Assembly: GCF_016862575.1 (NCBI RefSeq)
Contig: NZ_BONF01000011.1
Span: forward strand, 124,001 to 188,000
Direction: 5' to 3'
From: Catellatospora bangladeshensis
Lineage (GTDB): Bacteria > Actinomycetota > Actinomycetes > Mycobacteriales > Micromonosporaceae
Length of the DNA stretch: 64,000 nt
The position numbers were made by a program, and so were the translations under genes. The notes under the pieces are model-generated. The model saw only the letters and a list, made by a program, of their open reading frames with translations. It was not told where the DNA came from and did no database searches. Positions 56,958-64,000 of this stretch are shown here, piece after piece (positions within the stretch are counted from its first letter, which is position 1; each line of letters begins with the position of its first letter).

Positions 56958-57854
56958 ATGCATGCCGACCAGCTAACCGTGACACCGGCGGCGGTCGGTG
57001 CCCTGGTCGTGGCGCAGTTCCCGCAGTGGGACGGCCTGACCGTCACCGCGCTGCGCACGCAGGGCACCGTCAACGCGATCTTCCGGATCGGCGAGCGCAT
57101 CACCGCCCGCTTCCCGCTCCAGCCAGGCGAGGCCGCGGAAGCACGCCGCCACCTGGAGGCCGAAGCCGAAGCGGCCCGCGAGCTGGCCGCCCACACCCGC
57201 TACGCCGTGCCCGAACCCGTCGCGATCGGCGAGCCCGGCGCCGGATACCCGATGCCCTGGTCGGTGCAGACCTGGGTGCCCGGTGTCACCGCCACCGACG
57301 ACGATCCCGCGGACTCGACCGCGTTCGCCCACGACCTGGCCGCGTTCATCACCGAGGTACGCGCCATCGACACCCGTGGCCGCCGCTTCAACGGGCGCGG
57401 CCGGGGCGGGGAGCTGCGTACACACGACGGCTGGGTGCAGACCTGCCTCGACCGCAGCGAGCCGCTCTTCGACGTGCCCCGGCTGCGCGAGCTGTGGGCG
57501 CGGTGGCGGGAGCTGCCGCGCGGCGACGACCCGGACGTGATGAACCACGGCGACCTCATCCCCGGCAACGTGCTCGTGTCCGGTGGCCGTCTGGCCGGCC
57601 TTCTCGACGTGGGCGGCCTCGGCCCGGCCGACCCCGCACTCGACCTGGTCAGCGCCTGGCACCTGCTCGAAGCCGGACCCCGCCAGACGCTGCGCGAAGC
57701 GCTCGGCTGCGACGCCGCGACCTGGGAACGCGGCAAAGCATGGGCGTTCCAGCAGGCGATCGGCGCGGCCTGGTACTACGCGGACACCAACCCGGCGATG
57801 AGCCTCATGGGCCGCCGCACGATCGCCCGCATCCTGGCCGCCGAACCGTCCTGA
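56958..57854 (+). CDS. Aminoglycoside-phosphotransferase-like kinase
   Basis: A 298-residue APH/ChoK-family protein starting MHADQLTVTPAAVGALVVAQ at ATG 56958. The N-lobe has VNAIFRIGERITARFP (Lys position replaced by Arg) and the C-lobe has the Brenner-type loop NHGDLIPGNVLV, then LLDVGGLGPADPALDLVSAW with the Mg-binding Asp. It may phosphorylate an antibiotic, sugar or other small molecule. Stand-alone APH-like genes of this kind are often resistance-neutral. Confidence 0.88.
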   Translation: MHADQLTVTPAAVGALVVAQFPQWDGLTVTALRTQGTVNAIFRIGERITARFPLQPGEAAEARRHLEAEAEAARELAAHTRYAVPEPVAIGEPGAGYPMPWSVQTWVPGVTATDDDPADSTAFAHDLAAFITEVRAIDTRGRRFNGRGRGGELRTHDGWVQTCLDRSEPLFDVPRLRELWARWRELPRGDDPDVMNHGDLIPGNVLVSGGRLAGLLDVGGLGPADPALDLVSAWHLLEAGPRQTLREALGCDAATWERGKAWAFQQAIGAAWYYADTNPAMSLMGRRTIARILAAEPS

Positions 57855-57929
57855 CCGGCCCGCCGTACACCCGCCCGCCGGGAGACGACGCGGCTACCGG
57901 TACCTCAGGGTATTGCTAGCCTCGCGGTC

Positions 57930-58736
57930 ATGGTCCGGGTCAGAAGCAGGCCGCTCGCCGCATGTGGTGGAGCCGCGCTGGTCCTCGTCGACGTCGAACC
58001 GGCTGCGGAACGCAGCATCACCGTCGCCGCGGACTTCATCACGGTGCCGCCCGGCCTCACCGCGGACTACGCCGCCGAGCTGGCCGACGATGCGTACGTG
58101 GCCGAGCTGACCGAAGCCGCGATCGAAGGTGTGCTGGACGCCCTCATCAAGTACGAATACCGCACCGGCCCGTTGAAGGTCGTGCTGGTGCAGCATCACC
58201 TGCACCCGGTGGACACCGGCTACGCCACGGTGCGCGGGGCCGCCGCACGGGCGGTGCGCCAGGCCATCGAGCTGCTTCCCCACCGCATGGTGGCCGAATG
58301 GGTCACCTTCACACCCGACGGACCCGTGGTCCGGCTGACCAATCCTGTTCGCGCGCAAGGGCGGTACGGCGGCCGCGACACCCAGGTGACGATCGAAGTG
58401 GCGCCCGCGCCGCAGTGCACCGTCGTCATGGGCGCCGGCTTCGCCGCGAGCGCAGCCAACCGCCTGTACCCTGCCGATGTCCTGGCGCGCGCGGAGCAGG
58501 TCGCGCTCGCCGCGGCACACCTCGCCGTCGAACGGCACGAGGACCGGGTGGGACCGCTGCACCTGACCCTGCTCGGCCACCGCCCCGGCGACTTCAGCGC
58601 AGACTCCGCGGGCGCCGAGTACGAGATCGCCCTCGACGCCGGCGTCCGCATGGCGGTCGAGCAGCTGGAGTTCGCACTCAGTCGGGGAGCGGGACATGAA
58701 GACCAGAGTGCCCGAAGTTCGTCAACCCAAGGTTGA
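57930..58736 (+). CDS. Hypothetical protein, 268 residues
   Basis: No family is recognised with confidence. ATG 57930 opens a basic N-terminus (MVRVRSRPLAACGGAALVLV), then alternating strands and helices (AAIEGVLDALIKYEYRTGPL, KVVLVQHHLHPVDTGYATVR, AARAVRQAIELLPHRMVAEW) that recall a ribosomal-S5-like or EF-G-domain-IV fold. A second similar half follows (ADVLARAEQVALAAAHLAVE). The halves may be a duplication. It ends at the palindromes that precede the Clp_N gene. Confidence 0.6.
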   Translation: MVRVRSRPLAACGGAALVLVDVEPAAERSITVAADFITVPPGLTADYAAELADDAYVAELTEAAIEGVLDALIKYEYRTGPLKVVLVQHHLHPVDTGYATVRGAAARAVRQAIELLPHRMVAEWVTFTPDGPVVRLTNPVRAQGRYGGRDTQVTIEVAPAPQCTVVMGAGFAASAANRLYPADVLARAEQVALAAAHLAVERHEDRVGPLHLTLLGHRPGDFSADSAGAEYEIALDAGVRMAVEQLEFALSRGAGHEDQSARSSSTQG

Positions 58737-58738
58737 CG
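58720..58738. promoter_or_regulatory. 19-bp palindromic operator, distal copy
   Basis: CGTCAACCCAAGGTTGACG, with perfect 8-base arms around CAA, overlaps the end of the 268-residue ORF. The same arms recur at 58748-58766, 28 bases on. Confidence 0.65.
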
Positions 58739-58747
58739 CAAGGTTGT

Positions 58748-58766
58748 CGTCAACCTAAGGTTGACG
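58748..58766. promoter_or_regulatory. 19-bp palindromic operator touching the Clp_N start
   Basis: CGTCAACCTAAGGTTGACG has the same arms as the first copy and ends one base before ATG 58768, so a bound protein would block transcription or translation start. The gene product carries its own HTH. Confidence 0.65.
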
Positions 58767-58767
58767 C

Positions 58768-59463
58768 ATGACTGGAACGCCTCGACTCGACGACCTCATC
58801 GACGTCATCAAGCAGCGCCACCCGGACGGCGACCCGCTGGAGCAGCTCAGCGACGCGGTCACGCTCGGCCAGCACCTCGGCGAGCTCGCCGACCACCTCA
58901 TCGGCCACTTCGTCGACCGCGCCCGCCACTCCGGCGCCTCCTGGACCGAGATCGGCCAGAGCATGGGCGTCACCAAGCAGGCCGCACAGAAGCGCTTCGT
59001 GCCCAAGGACCAGGGCACCCCGTCCGAGGCGGACATGAAGATGTTCGCCCGCTACGACGACGCCGCCCGCAAGACCCTCGTCGGCGCGCAGCAGCTGGCC
59101 ATGCAGGCGGGGCACGACCACATCGGCCCCGAGCACCTGATCCTCACCATGCTGAGCGACACGAGCAGGGGCTCGGCGGCCCTCACCGCCGTCGCACCCT
59201 ACGAGGCAGTCGTCGCCGGGCTGACCAAGCGCTTCCCGTCGACCGGCACGCCGTCGGCGGGGCCGGTGCCGTTCTCCGCGCAGGGCAAGAAGGCCCTCGA
59301 ACTCGCCCACCGCGAGTCGCTGCGCCTCGGCCACGAGCACATCGGCACGGAGCACCTCGTGCTCGGCGTCCTCGAACTCGGCGAGGGCGACGTGGTCGCC
59401 CTGCTCACCGAGGCCGGCGCCACGAAGGCCGGCGTGGAAGCCGCCCTGACCGACCCGAGCTGA
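58768..59463 (+). CDS. HTH-Clp_N protein (ClpC N-terminal repeats without ATPase)
   Basis: A 231-residue protein. Residues 58-77 form a helix-turn-helix (SWTEIGQSMGVTKQAAQKRF). Two Clp_N repeats follow, near 95-145 (ARKTLVGAQQLAMQAGHDHI, then GPEHLILTML) and 170-225 (KKALELAHRESLRLGHEHIG, then TEHLVLGVLE). There is no AAA+ ATPase or ClpP-binding loop. Proteins of this type are common in actinobacteria and may sense protein damage and act as repressors. Two 19-bp palindromes cover its start, which points to autoregulation. Confidence 0.85.
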   Translation: MTGTPRLDDLIDVIKQRHPDGDPLEQLSDAVTLGQHLGELADHLIGHFVDRARHSGASWTEIGQSMGVTKQAAQKRFVPKDQGTPSEADMKMFARYDDAARKTLVGAQQLAMQAGHDHIGPEHLILTMLSDTSRGSAALTAVAPYEAVVAGLTKRFPSTGTPSAGPVPFSAQGKKALELAHRESLRLGHEHIGTEHLVLGVLELGEGDVVALLTEAGATKAGVEAALTDPS

Positions 59464-59491
59464 ACCGCGTCCCCTCCCCTTGCCGGATCAA

Positions 59492-59521
59492 GGCTCCCGC
59501 CAGCACGGAAGGCCGGGAGCC
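59492..59521. terminator. Stem-loop between convergent genes
   Basis: GGCTCCCG at 59492-59499 pairs with CGGGAGCC at 59514-59521; a second small stem, CCCGGCC/GGCCGGG, follows directly. Confidence 0.5.
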
Positions 59522-59610
59522 CGGCCACCGGCCGGGCCTGGCGCGCTGATCCGGCGCGACGTCCGGCCGGTGCGCTTCCAGCCGCCGCAACGCACCGAGT
59601 GGCCTGCTGG

Positions 59611-60201
59611 TCAGCAGCTCGCCTGGTCGAACGCGGCCGGGTCGCCGCCGGGGTACGGCTGCACGACGAGCGTGACGCCGTGCTCGGCCGACGGGCACAA
59701 CGTCTTCCGGTCGAAGGTCACGGTGCGGGTGAGCTGCCCGGTGCTGCCGGTCAGGGTGATCGTCTTGCTCATGTCCTTGCCCCCGCCGTAGCTGACGGTG
59801 ACCCACAGCTTCACGCTGCCGCTGCCGGACACCGTCGCGGTGATGTTCACGATGTACCTGCTGCCGTCCATGGTCGACTGCACGCTGAGCGCACGCAGCT
59901 TCAGCTTCGCGGCGGGCGACGGGCTCGGCTTGCGCGTCGGCGCCTTCGTGGGCGACGGCTTCGGTGCGGCGGCGGGACTGGCGCTCGGCGACGGAGCAGC
60001 ACTCAGCGACGGGGCGGGACTCGGCGACGCGCTCGCCGTGGCCGACGGCGAACTGACGAGCACCGCCGCGGGGGCAGTCTCCGGGCCGCTCCGCCGGGAG
60101 AGGGCGTATGCGCCGGCCGCGCCGACGACAGCCAGCGCGACCAGCCCGATCAACGTGTTGCGCAGTGCCGGAGCCATCGGCTGCCGCGGCTGGTCGTCCA
60201 T
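59611..60201 (-). CDS. Membrane-anchored protein with Ser/Pro linker and outside beta domain
   Basis: A 196-residue protein starting MDDQPRQPMAPALRNTLIGL at ATG 60201. One membrane segment (about 15-35) is followed by a Ser/Pro/Ala-rich linker (about 45-98) and a beta-rich outside domain (LKLRALSVQSTMDGSRYIV, SGSVKLWVTVSYGGGKDM) with two Cys near the end. The family is not recognised. It is divergent from the GH12 gene across a region with two inverted repeats. Confidence 0.65.
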   Translation of the reverse strand: MDDQPRQPMAPALRNTLIGLVALAVVGAAGAYALSRRSGPETAPAAVLVSSPSATASASPSPAPSLSAAPSPSASPAAAPKPSPTKAPTRKPSPSPAAKLKLRALSVQSTMDGSRYIVNITATVSGSGSVKLWVTVSYGGGKDMSKTITLTGSTGQLTRTVTFDRKTLCPSAEHGVTLVVQPYPGGDPAAFDQASC

Positions 60202-60334
60202 CGCCGTCCCCGTTCCGTGATCAGAATCCGGCAGACGGTATCGACCACCCGGCATACCGTCAAGATCAGCCGTTCGGCCAGGTCGATCCCGAGCCGGTTC
60301 CTACGCGATGAGCTGCCTCGAAATAGTTTGCCGA

Positions 60335-60362
60335 CCATCGAAATTGGCATTGATTTCGATGG
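60335..60362. promoter_or_regulatory. 10-bp-arm inverted repeat upstream of the GH12 gene
   Basis: CCATCGAAAT at 60335-60344 and ATTTCGATGG at 60353-60362 are perfect complements with 8 bases between. The site lies in the AT-richer gap between divergent genes and is a likely operator, perhaps for a LacI-type sugar regulator. Confidence 0.55.
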
Positions 60363-60421
60363 ATCTCATGGCTAACGTCGAGGTACCGGACGTTCGGACA
60401 TGGCCAGAGCACGCGCGAGCT

Positions 60422-60437
60422 GTCGAAGCGTTTCGAC
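60422..60437. promoter_or_regulatory. Second inverted repeat near the GH12 start
   Basis: GTCGAA-GCGT-TTCGAC lies 38 bases before ATG 60475. It shares the TCGAA/TTCGA theme with the 60335 site. Confidence 0.4.
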
Positions 60438-60474
60438 GACTCGTGCATACGACGCGAAAGGCAGTGAATCAACC

Positions 60475-61173
60475 ATGTCTCGAACCGTGCGGCGCGTCCT
60501 CACCGCACTGCTGCTCACCGTGGGTATGGCCGTCGCCACGGCCACCCCGGCGCAGGCGGCGGTGTGGTGGTCGTCGGACCGCTGGGGCACCTGGTCCAGC
60601 GGCGGGTACACGCTCTACAACAACATCTGGGGCAGCGGCTACGGCCCGCAGACCATCTGGGCCAACTCCGCCACCAACTGGGGCGTCTGGGCCAACCACC
60701 CCAACACGGGCGGCATCAAGTCCTACCCGAACCAGACCAGGTGGTCCGGCAAGAAGATCAGCGCCCTGGGCACGCTCAGCAGCACGTTCAACGTCACCGT
60801 GCCCACCAGCGGCGTCGCCTTCACCACCGTGTACGACGTGTGGTCCAGCGACAACCAGCACGAGATCATGCTGTGGATGAACAAGTACGGCGCGGTCGGG
60901 CCGCTCGGCACGCTGCAGACCAGCGCCTCGGTCGGCGGTCACAGCTGGCAGATCTACCGGGGCCACAACGGCGGCAACCACGTCTACTCGTTCGTGCGCA
61001 CGTCCAACACCAGCTCCGGCACGGTCGACATCAAGGCGATCGTGAACTGGGTCAAGAACCGCGGCTGGTTCGGCGACGTCACCATCGGCAACGTCCAGCT
61101 CGGCTACGAGATCACCTCGTCCTCCGGCGGCAAGGACTTCATCACCAACAGCGCCACGATCACGGCCACCTGA
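60475..61173 (+). CDS. Secreted glycoside hydrolase family 12-like endoglucanase
   Basis: A 232-residue secreted enzyme starting MSRTVRRVLTALLLTVGMAV at ATG 60475 with cleavage near PAQA-AVWW. The mature part has NNIWGSGYGPQTIW and NWGVWANHPNTGGIKSYPN, characteristic of GH12. The nucleophile Glu is expected in DNQHEIMLWM and the acid/base Glu in VQLGYEITSS. It should cut beta-1,4-glucans or xyloglucan outside the cell. Inverted repeats upstream suggest sugar-dependent control. Confidence 0.88.
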   Translation: MSRTVRRVLTALLLTVGMAVATATPAQAAVWWSSDRWGTWSSGGYTLYNNIWGSGYGPQTIWANSATNWGVWANHPNTGGIKSYPNQTRWSGKKISALGTLSSTFNVTVPTSGVAFTTVYDVWSSDNQHEIMLWMNKYGAVGPLGTLQTSASVGGHSWQIYRGHNGGNHVYSFVRTSNTSSGTVDIKAIVNWVKNRGWFGDVTIGNVQLGYEITSSSGGKDFITNSATITAT

Positions 61174-61187
61174 CCCGATCGCGTCAA

Positions 61188-61262
61188 GATCGCCCGACTT
61201 GCCAGGCACACGGGCGAAAGGGAGGCCAAGATACGCCCACCTGCCAGGCAAGTCGAACGATC
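61188..61262. repeat. Palindromic intergenic repeat, type C
   Basis: GATCGCCCGACTTGCCAGG and its near-complement at 61242-61262 pair at 18 of 21 positions over a 33-base centre that has its own GGGCG/CGCCC pairing. It lies between two convergent genes. The ends resemble the GATC-containing ends of types A and B. Confidence 0.65.
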
Positions 61263-61278
61263 AAGGGGCGGAACGACA

Positions 61279-61312
61279 GTGGGGCCGGGGCGCGTCAGCG
61301 CCCCGGCCCCAC
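61279..61312. terminator. Terminator of the secreted nuclease gene
   Basis: A perfect 15-base stem, GTGGGGCCGGGGCGC with its complement, and the loop GTCA lie 12 bases past the nuclease stop codon. Confidence 0.75.
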
Positions 61313-61323
61313 GTGCCCCACCG

Positions 61324-64000
61324 CTAGTTCGTGATGGTGCCGGTGCCGGAGAGGTCGGCCAGGTCGACCACGCGCGGGTCGGCCACCGCGGCCAGGTACA
61401 GCCGCTCAGCCGGCTCGGCGTGCCGGTCCAGCTTCGTCTCCACCGGGAACGCCACGGACACCTCGCCGGCCGGGATGGTCTTGCAGCCCAGGTACGGCGT
61501 GAAGTCCGCGTTCACCTTCGCGCTGTCCGGCACGGTGGCCGCGCACACGGTCAGGTCCTGCGACAGCGGACGGGACAGGGTGACCGTGAACGGCAGCGGC
61601 TGCCCCTCGGCGGCCGTGGCGTCCGAGACCGACAGGCGGGCCCGGCTGCGGAACAGCGCGACCTGCGGGTCGTGGTCGCTGGCGCCGCGCGCGCCGTCGC
61701 CGTCGTGCTCGGCCGGCCAGTCCGCGTTGATGTGCGCGGCCCGGATCTTCACCAGGTCGCCGTACAGCTCGTCGTTGACGAACAGGTGGTCCAGCGTCTG
61801 CGCCTGGCCCTGGAACACGTACGAGTACGCGCTGCCGGGCACCTGCGCGGCCAGGTCCTGCCACAGGTTGTGCAGGCCCAGGTCGTACAGCGGCTTGAGC
61901 TGGTCCGACGGGGTGTCGCTGTCGGTCATCGCGATCGGGTCGTCCGGGCGCGGGAACACGTTCAGGTCACCGCCGTACACCACCCGGGCGTGCGGCCGGG
62001 CGGATTCGATCGCGGCGACGATCGCCGCACCGTACGCGGCCTGCTCGGTGCGCTGGCCGACGCGCGCCTGCGGGGTCGACGAGTAGTGGTTGGAGACCGC
62101 CCACAGCTCGTAGGACTCCGTGCCGCCGGGCGCGGCGGCGACGGTGAACCGGGCCACCTGCGGGGCGCGGGTGAACACGTTCGACCCGTCCACGCCGGTG
62201 GAGGTGTCGACGTCCGAGGGCAGGTCGGCGTTGAGCACCTTCGGGTTCTGCACGTGGGTGTTGTAGGCCAGGCCCTCGCCGCGGTACACGACACCCGGCT
62301 CCGCGGTCAGCACCGAGGCCGGGGCCGCCAGCGACAGCCGGTCGGTGCGGTAGAGGAACCCGGCGACGATGCCCCGGGCGTCCGCGCCGTCGCGGTCGTA
62401 CGCGGCGTCGTACGCCGGCCCGCCCGCGGCCGCCACGGCCAGCGCCAGCTCCTGCAGCGTGTCCGGCTTGCCGTCGGCGTTGTTGACGTCGCCGCAGGTC
62501 AGCGCACCGGCGGTGACGGTGCAGATGTCCTGGTCCTCGGCCTCCTGCACCAGCAGCAGGTCGGGGGCGTGCAGGTCACCGGCGATCTGCGCGGCGAGCG
62601 CGCCCAGGTGCGCCTGGTAGTCCTCCGCGTTGGCCGGCACGTAGTCGAACGGCGGGGAGACGCCGGGACAGCCGGAGTTGCCCAGGAAGTCGCAGCCGTC
62701 GAACGGGTCGTCGCGGAAGTCGTAGAGGTTCTCCACGTTGTACGTGGCCACGGCCAGCTCCCGGTCGCGCTGCGCCGGGGCGGGCGGGTTGTTCGCCGAC
62801 GGGTCGGCGCCCGCGCCGAAGTCGGCGGCGGCGACCTGGATGCCGTACTTGTCGAAGGAGAAGTTCAGACCACCCACGGCGTCGGCCGACAGCACGTCGA
62901 ACGTGTGCGCGGGCGGCAGCAGCGTGTCCACGCTCTGGGCGGTCCACTTCACGCCGGTGGTGCCGAGCATGATGCGGGTGCCGTTGCCGTCGTCGAAGAC
63001 GTGCGCGGTGTCGTTGTCCATCGGGTGCGCGTCGCGGTAGACGCGGCGGGTCAGCGGGTCCGTGCGGTCCAGCAGCGGGTCGTCGACGTCGAGCACATAG
63101 ATCTCGGAGTCGGCGGTGGAGCCGAACACGTCGCGGCCGCTGGCGGCGACGCTGCCGGCGCGTACGCGCAGCTGCTCGCCCTCGTGGCGCTCCCAGAACC
63201 GGTTGGCGGCGGCCAGCTCCTGCGGCGGGGTGGCGTTCGTGACGGCGTAGTCGGTGACGCCGGACTCGATGACGCGGACCAGCGAGGCGGACGACAGCTG
63301 GGTCATGAAGAAGTATTCCGAGACCCGCGCCCGCAGCACGACCTCGTCGCCGACCTGCGGCACGTAGCCGCCGATGAGCGAGCTGAACGCGCCCATGAAC
63401 ACGAAGATGCCGTCGGAGCTGTTCGGGTCGCCGTCCGTGGCGCCGTTGCGCGACTGGAGGTAGAAGCCGTACTGCGCGGCGCCGGCCGAGGTCTTGGCCA
63501 GGGTGCGCTGGGTGATCACGCCGCGCACGTCGTACAGCGCGCTGCTGGTGCCCGTGCCGGTGGCCGGGGCCAGCGGCGAGCGGTCCTGCACGCCGTTCTC
63601 GGCGTCGGTGGTGGCGCCCTGGACCTCGCCGACGGCCAGCACCCGGTTCACGTTGACGGTGAAGCCGCAGGTGGCGGTGGTGCCGTCGGTGTCGGTGGCG
63701 GTCACGGTGACCGCGTACGCGCCGAAGGGCAGGTCCGCGTCGGCGGTGATCGTCGCGGAGGCGGTGCCGCCGGGCGCGCCGGCCGGGGTGAGCGCGGTGC
63801 GGGAGATGGTGCCCGCGGCGGGGGCCGGGCTGACGGCGGTGACGGCCAGGTCGACGATCGTGTCGTCGGGGTCCGTGGCGGTGACCGTGCGGGTGCCGGC
63901 CTGGCCCTGCGACACGGTCAGGGCGCCGCCGCAGGTCAGCGTCGCCGGGGTGTCGACGGGGCCGCCGCCGGTGCTGTGCGCGCCGAGGCCGTCGAAGGTG
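61324..64000 (-). CDS. Large secreted endonuclease/exonuclease/phosphatase-fold protein, 5' end outside window
   Basis: The frame is open to the window edge; at least 892 residues are visible. The visible N-terminal part has Ig-like domains (ATLTCGGALTVSQGQAGTRT and later), an OB/lamin-like segment (VGEVQGATTDAENGVQDRSP), then the EEP nuclease core: LAVATYNVENLYDF, LLLVQEAEDQ, VYGGDLNVFPRPDD and the catalytic His in SDHDPQVALF. A Calx-beta-like domain (ATAAEGQPLPFTVTLSRPLS) ends the protein. The layout matches ExeM/NucH-type extracellular nucleases. The signal peptide lies beyond the window. Confidence 0.88.
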   Translation of the reverse strand, partial: TFDGLGAHSTGGGPVDTPATLTCGGALTVSQGQAGTRTVTATDPDDTIVDLAVTAVSPAPAAGTISRTALTPAGAPGGTASATITADADLPFGAYAVTVTATDTDGTTATCGFTVNVNRVLAVGEVQGATTDAENGVQDRSPLAPATGTGTSSALYDVRGVITQRTLAKTSAGAAQYGFYLQSRNGATDGDPNSSDGIFVFMGAFSSLIGGYVPQVGDEVVLRARVSEYFFMTQLSSASLVRVIESGVTDYAVTNATPPQELAAANRFWERHEGEQLRVRAGSVAASGRDVFGSTADSEIYVLDVDDPLLDRTDPLTRRVYRDAHPMDNDTAHVFDDGNGTRIMLGTTGVKWTAQSVDTLLPPAHTFDVLSADAVGGLNFSFDKYGIQVAAADFGAGADPSANNPPAPAQRDRELAVATYNVENLYDFRDDPFDGCDFLGNSGCPGVSPPFDYVPANAEDYQAHLGALAAQIAGDLHAPDLLLVQEAEDQDICTVTAGALTCGDVNNADGKPDTLQELALAVAAAGGPAYDAAYDRDGADARGIVAGFLYRTDRLSLAAPASVLTAEPGVVYRGEGLAYNTHVQNPKVLNADLPSDVDTSTGVDGSNVFTRAPQVARFTVAAAPGGTESYELWAVSNHYSSTPQARVGQRTEQAAYGAAIVAAIESARPHARVVYGGDLNVFPRPDDPIAMTDSDTPSDQLKPLYDLGLHNLWQDLAAQVPGSAYSYVFQGQAQTLDHLFVNDELYGDLVKIRAAHINADWPAEHDGDGARGASDHDPQVALFRSRARLSVSDATAAEGQPLPFTVTLSRPLSQDLTVCAATVPDSAKVNADFTPYLGCKTIPAGEVSVAFPVETKLDRHAEPAERLYLAAVADPRVVDLADLSGTGTITN

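Noticed and set aside
54267-56963. 898-codon minus-strand frame opposite the transglutaminase-like gene
   Set aside because: Gly/Gln/Arg-rich shadow without domains. The plus-strand operon is clear.

Overview
The window is very GC-rich actinobacterial DNA. GTG starts are frequent, overlapping stop/start junctions are common, there are many secreted or lipid-anchored proteins, and one tRNA-Leu(GAG) carries an encoded CCA. The mix of large secreted enzymes, a MoxR/DUF58/transglutaminase-like locus, GPP34 proteins and short palindromic repeats suggests a Micromonosporaceae-type mycelial actinomycete. That placement is inference from gene content, not from a marker gene.

Bases 1-7307 look like the right part of an integrated mobile element. 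In order they hold an Hsp70-like ATPase fused to a membrane domain, an IS630-type insertion with a frameshifted transposase and a small passenger ORF, an AlbA_2 (Schlafen-type) protein, overlapping mini-ORFs, and a large serine recombinase. The recombinase 3' end runs into tRNA-Leu(GAG). The left end of the element is outside the window.

From 7.5 to 30 kb is ordinary chromosome: a P-loop kinase-like protein, a GH2 beta-galactosidase, secreted and membrane proteins of unknown role, VOC and GNAT enzymes, a secreted FN3 plus VCBS-repeat protein, a membrane pair with ATGA coupling, a NarL-type two-component system, a lipoprotein, a coupled FAD oxidoreductase and Rieske oxygenase pair, and a membrane-anchored FN3 protein. 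From 29.5 to 43.4 kb come transporters and regulators: a CPA1 antiporter, two TetR proteins (one divergent from a 14-TM MFS pump across a palindromic operator), an AraC/VOC pair, and two amino-acid permeases each next to a GPP34 (GOLPH3-like) gene. Between the permeases lie an amidase, an XRE regulator, a FadR-type regulator with a near-consensus operator, and a fatty acid hydroxylase/sterol desaturase.

From 43.4 to 64 kb are a secreted M14 carboxypeptidase, a transmembrane XRE protein, an Smr protein and a cell-envelope locus. That locus has a TPR/Pro-rich/FN3 protein, a beta-propeller-like/FN3 protein, MoxR, DUF58, and a TgpA-like transglutaminase whose Cys-His-Asp triad appears lost. They are followed by an aminoglycoside-phosphotransferase-like kinase, an HTH-Clp_N protein behind two perfect 19-bp palindromes, a secreted GH12 glucanase, and the 3' part of a large secreted endonuclease/phosphatase-fold protein that continues past the window.

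Five intergenic palindromes fall into three sequence types, two of them present twice, and all carry GATCTT/AAGATC-like ends. No CRISPR array, rRNA gene, replication origin or recognisable riboswitch was seen.
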